Assembly (NCBI RefSeq): GCF_024399335.1
Contig: NZ_CP075339.1
Span: 496,001-560,000, forward strand
Direction: 5' to 3'
From: Leucobacter aridicollis
GTDB lineage: Bacteria > Actinomycetota > Actinomycetes > Actinomycetales > Microbacteriaceae
Length of the DNA: 64,000 nucleotides
Shown: positions 63,412 through 64,000 of the stretch, in pieces
Numbering within the stretch: the first letter of the stretch is position 1
Layout of the letters: each line of letters begins with the position of its first letter
Notes under the pieces: generated by a model
The model's input: only the letters and a program-made list of their open reading frames with translations
Told to the model about the DNA's origin: nothing
Database searches by the model: none
Translations under genes and position numbers: made by a program

Positions 63412-64000
63412 CGTGCGTCCCTATTCGTGGCAGCGAGCAGCGCCTCAAGCAGGGTGAGGTCGCCAGGTGAAGTGAGTTTGTGTGCGAGGGCTTCGCCAGG
63501 CACCGTGCGGACAGTTCCGCCTGCGCGCTGCACGACCTCGGCGTCGTCTGTCGGCTGGCTGGCTGCGCCTCCCAGGGAACCGGTGCCGAGCCTGTCGTGT
63601 GCGGCGGCGAGAAGCTCCCGCGGGAAACCCTGCGGCGTTTGCACCGCCACGAGCGGCGCCCTGTCAACTGTTTCATGGACGATCGAATCGTCCCCAACGC
63701 GTTTCAGGGTGTCGACGACGGGTAGCGCCGGGATCACGGCGTTACCGGTCCGCCTGACCTCCGCAGCCACTCGCTCGAAGAGCGTGGCAGGGGTGAGCGG
63801 CCGGGCTGCATCATGCACGAGCGCAACATCGACGTACTCGGGGAGTGCGTCGACGCCGAACTTCACTGACTCGTGTCGCTCGCGCCCACCGGGGGTGACC
63901 GAGATCTCCCAGTTTCCGCCAGGCGCGGTTGCCCCAGCGACTTCCCTGAGCGTCTCGTCAGCGAGCTGCTCGGGGACAACGATCACCAGGTGGCCGCCCG
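63408..64000 (-). CDS. ispD: 2-C-methyl-D-erythritol 4-phosphate cytidylyltransferase (partial)
   Basis: The C-terminal 197 codons are visible; the start lies beyond the window edge at 64000. The reading frame runs through the edge (GGHLVIVVPEQ). Seen motifs are LVHDAARPLTP, VIPALPVVDTLK, TVDRAPLVAVQTPQGFPRELL and TDDAEVVQRAGG, typical of IspD, which transfers CMP to methylerythritol phosphate. It overlaps ispF by four nt. Confidence 0.95.
   Translation of the reverse strand, partial: GGHLVIVVPEQLADETLREVAGATAPGGNWEISVTPGGRERHESVKFGVDALPEYVDVALVHDAARPLTPATLFERVAAEVRRTGNAVIPALPVVDTLKRVGDDSIVHETVDRAPLVAVQTPQGFPRELLAAAHDRLGTGSLGGAASQPTDDAEVVQRAGGTVRTVPGEALAHKLTSPGDLTLLEALLAATNRDAR

Overview
The window is a 64 kb, high-GC, gene-dense chromosomal segment of an actinobacterium. 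Several features fit a member of the Microbacteriaceae, with Leucobacter or a near relative most likely: a class A PBP with PASTA domains, a TopA with a lysine-rich tail and no zinc fingers, a DUF4244 pilin in a minimal Tad locus, a Gram-positive-type HemY, and a sterol-carrier-like gene beside the purine genes. The genus is an inference, since no rRNA is present. No tRNA, rRNA, insertion sequence, prophage or CRISPR array was seen.

Layout. 1-4.5 kb: dnaX 3' end, recR, then lysC-asd-dapL (aspartate to diaminopimelate/lysine). 4.8-8.4 kb (minus strand): metallophosphoesterase and a PASTA PBP. 8.4-11.2 kb: a DUF4177 protein, ridA and acs. 11.3-14.7 kb: a compact Tad/Flp-like pilus locus. 14.8-17.1 kb (minus): a double-TetR regulator and a DUF808 membrane protein. 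17.2-20.7 kb: topA and tmk. 21-29.2 kb: hemA, divergent from the translationally coupled hemE-hemY-hemC-hemD-hemB-hemL operon (glutamyl-tRNA to coproporphyrin). 29.7-62.8 kb: the purine backbone purL, purQ, purS, purC, purD, purF (all minus) and purM (plus), interrupted by cargo. The cargo is a DtxR-box-controlled siderophore ABC transporter (34.4-38.4 kb), a nitrilase/MFS/LysR/GntR/lactonase catabolic cluster (39.9-48.4 kb), twin tatA genes (53.1-53.7 kb) and a PucR/MFS/thiolase/acyl-CoA ligase/SDR cluster (53.7-60.1 kb). 62.9-64 kb: ispF and ispD (truncated by the window edge).

Two genome-scale patterns stand out. First, at least eleven genes have a TANNNT-like -10 hexamer ending exactly 6-7 nt before the start codon and no Shine-Dalgarno, so they are probably leaderless. 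The 22-bp gap between purD and its divergent neighbour holds two back-to-back -10 elements that overlap by 2 bp. Second, the five largest gaps between convergent genes (after dapL, tmk, hemL, the siderophore ATPase and the SRPBCC gene) are filled with low-complexity or tandem-repeat DNA. Four of them are clear arrays, each with a different unit: 5, 10, 10, and 14 plus 23 bp.

No single locus can be called a wholly new system from sequence alone. The most promising unknowns are the 43-48 kb catabolic operon, which contains an SCP2-alpha/beta hydrolase fusion, and the convergent-gap repeats.
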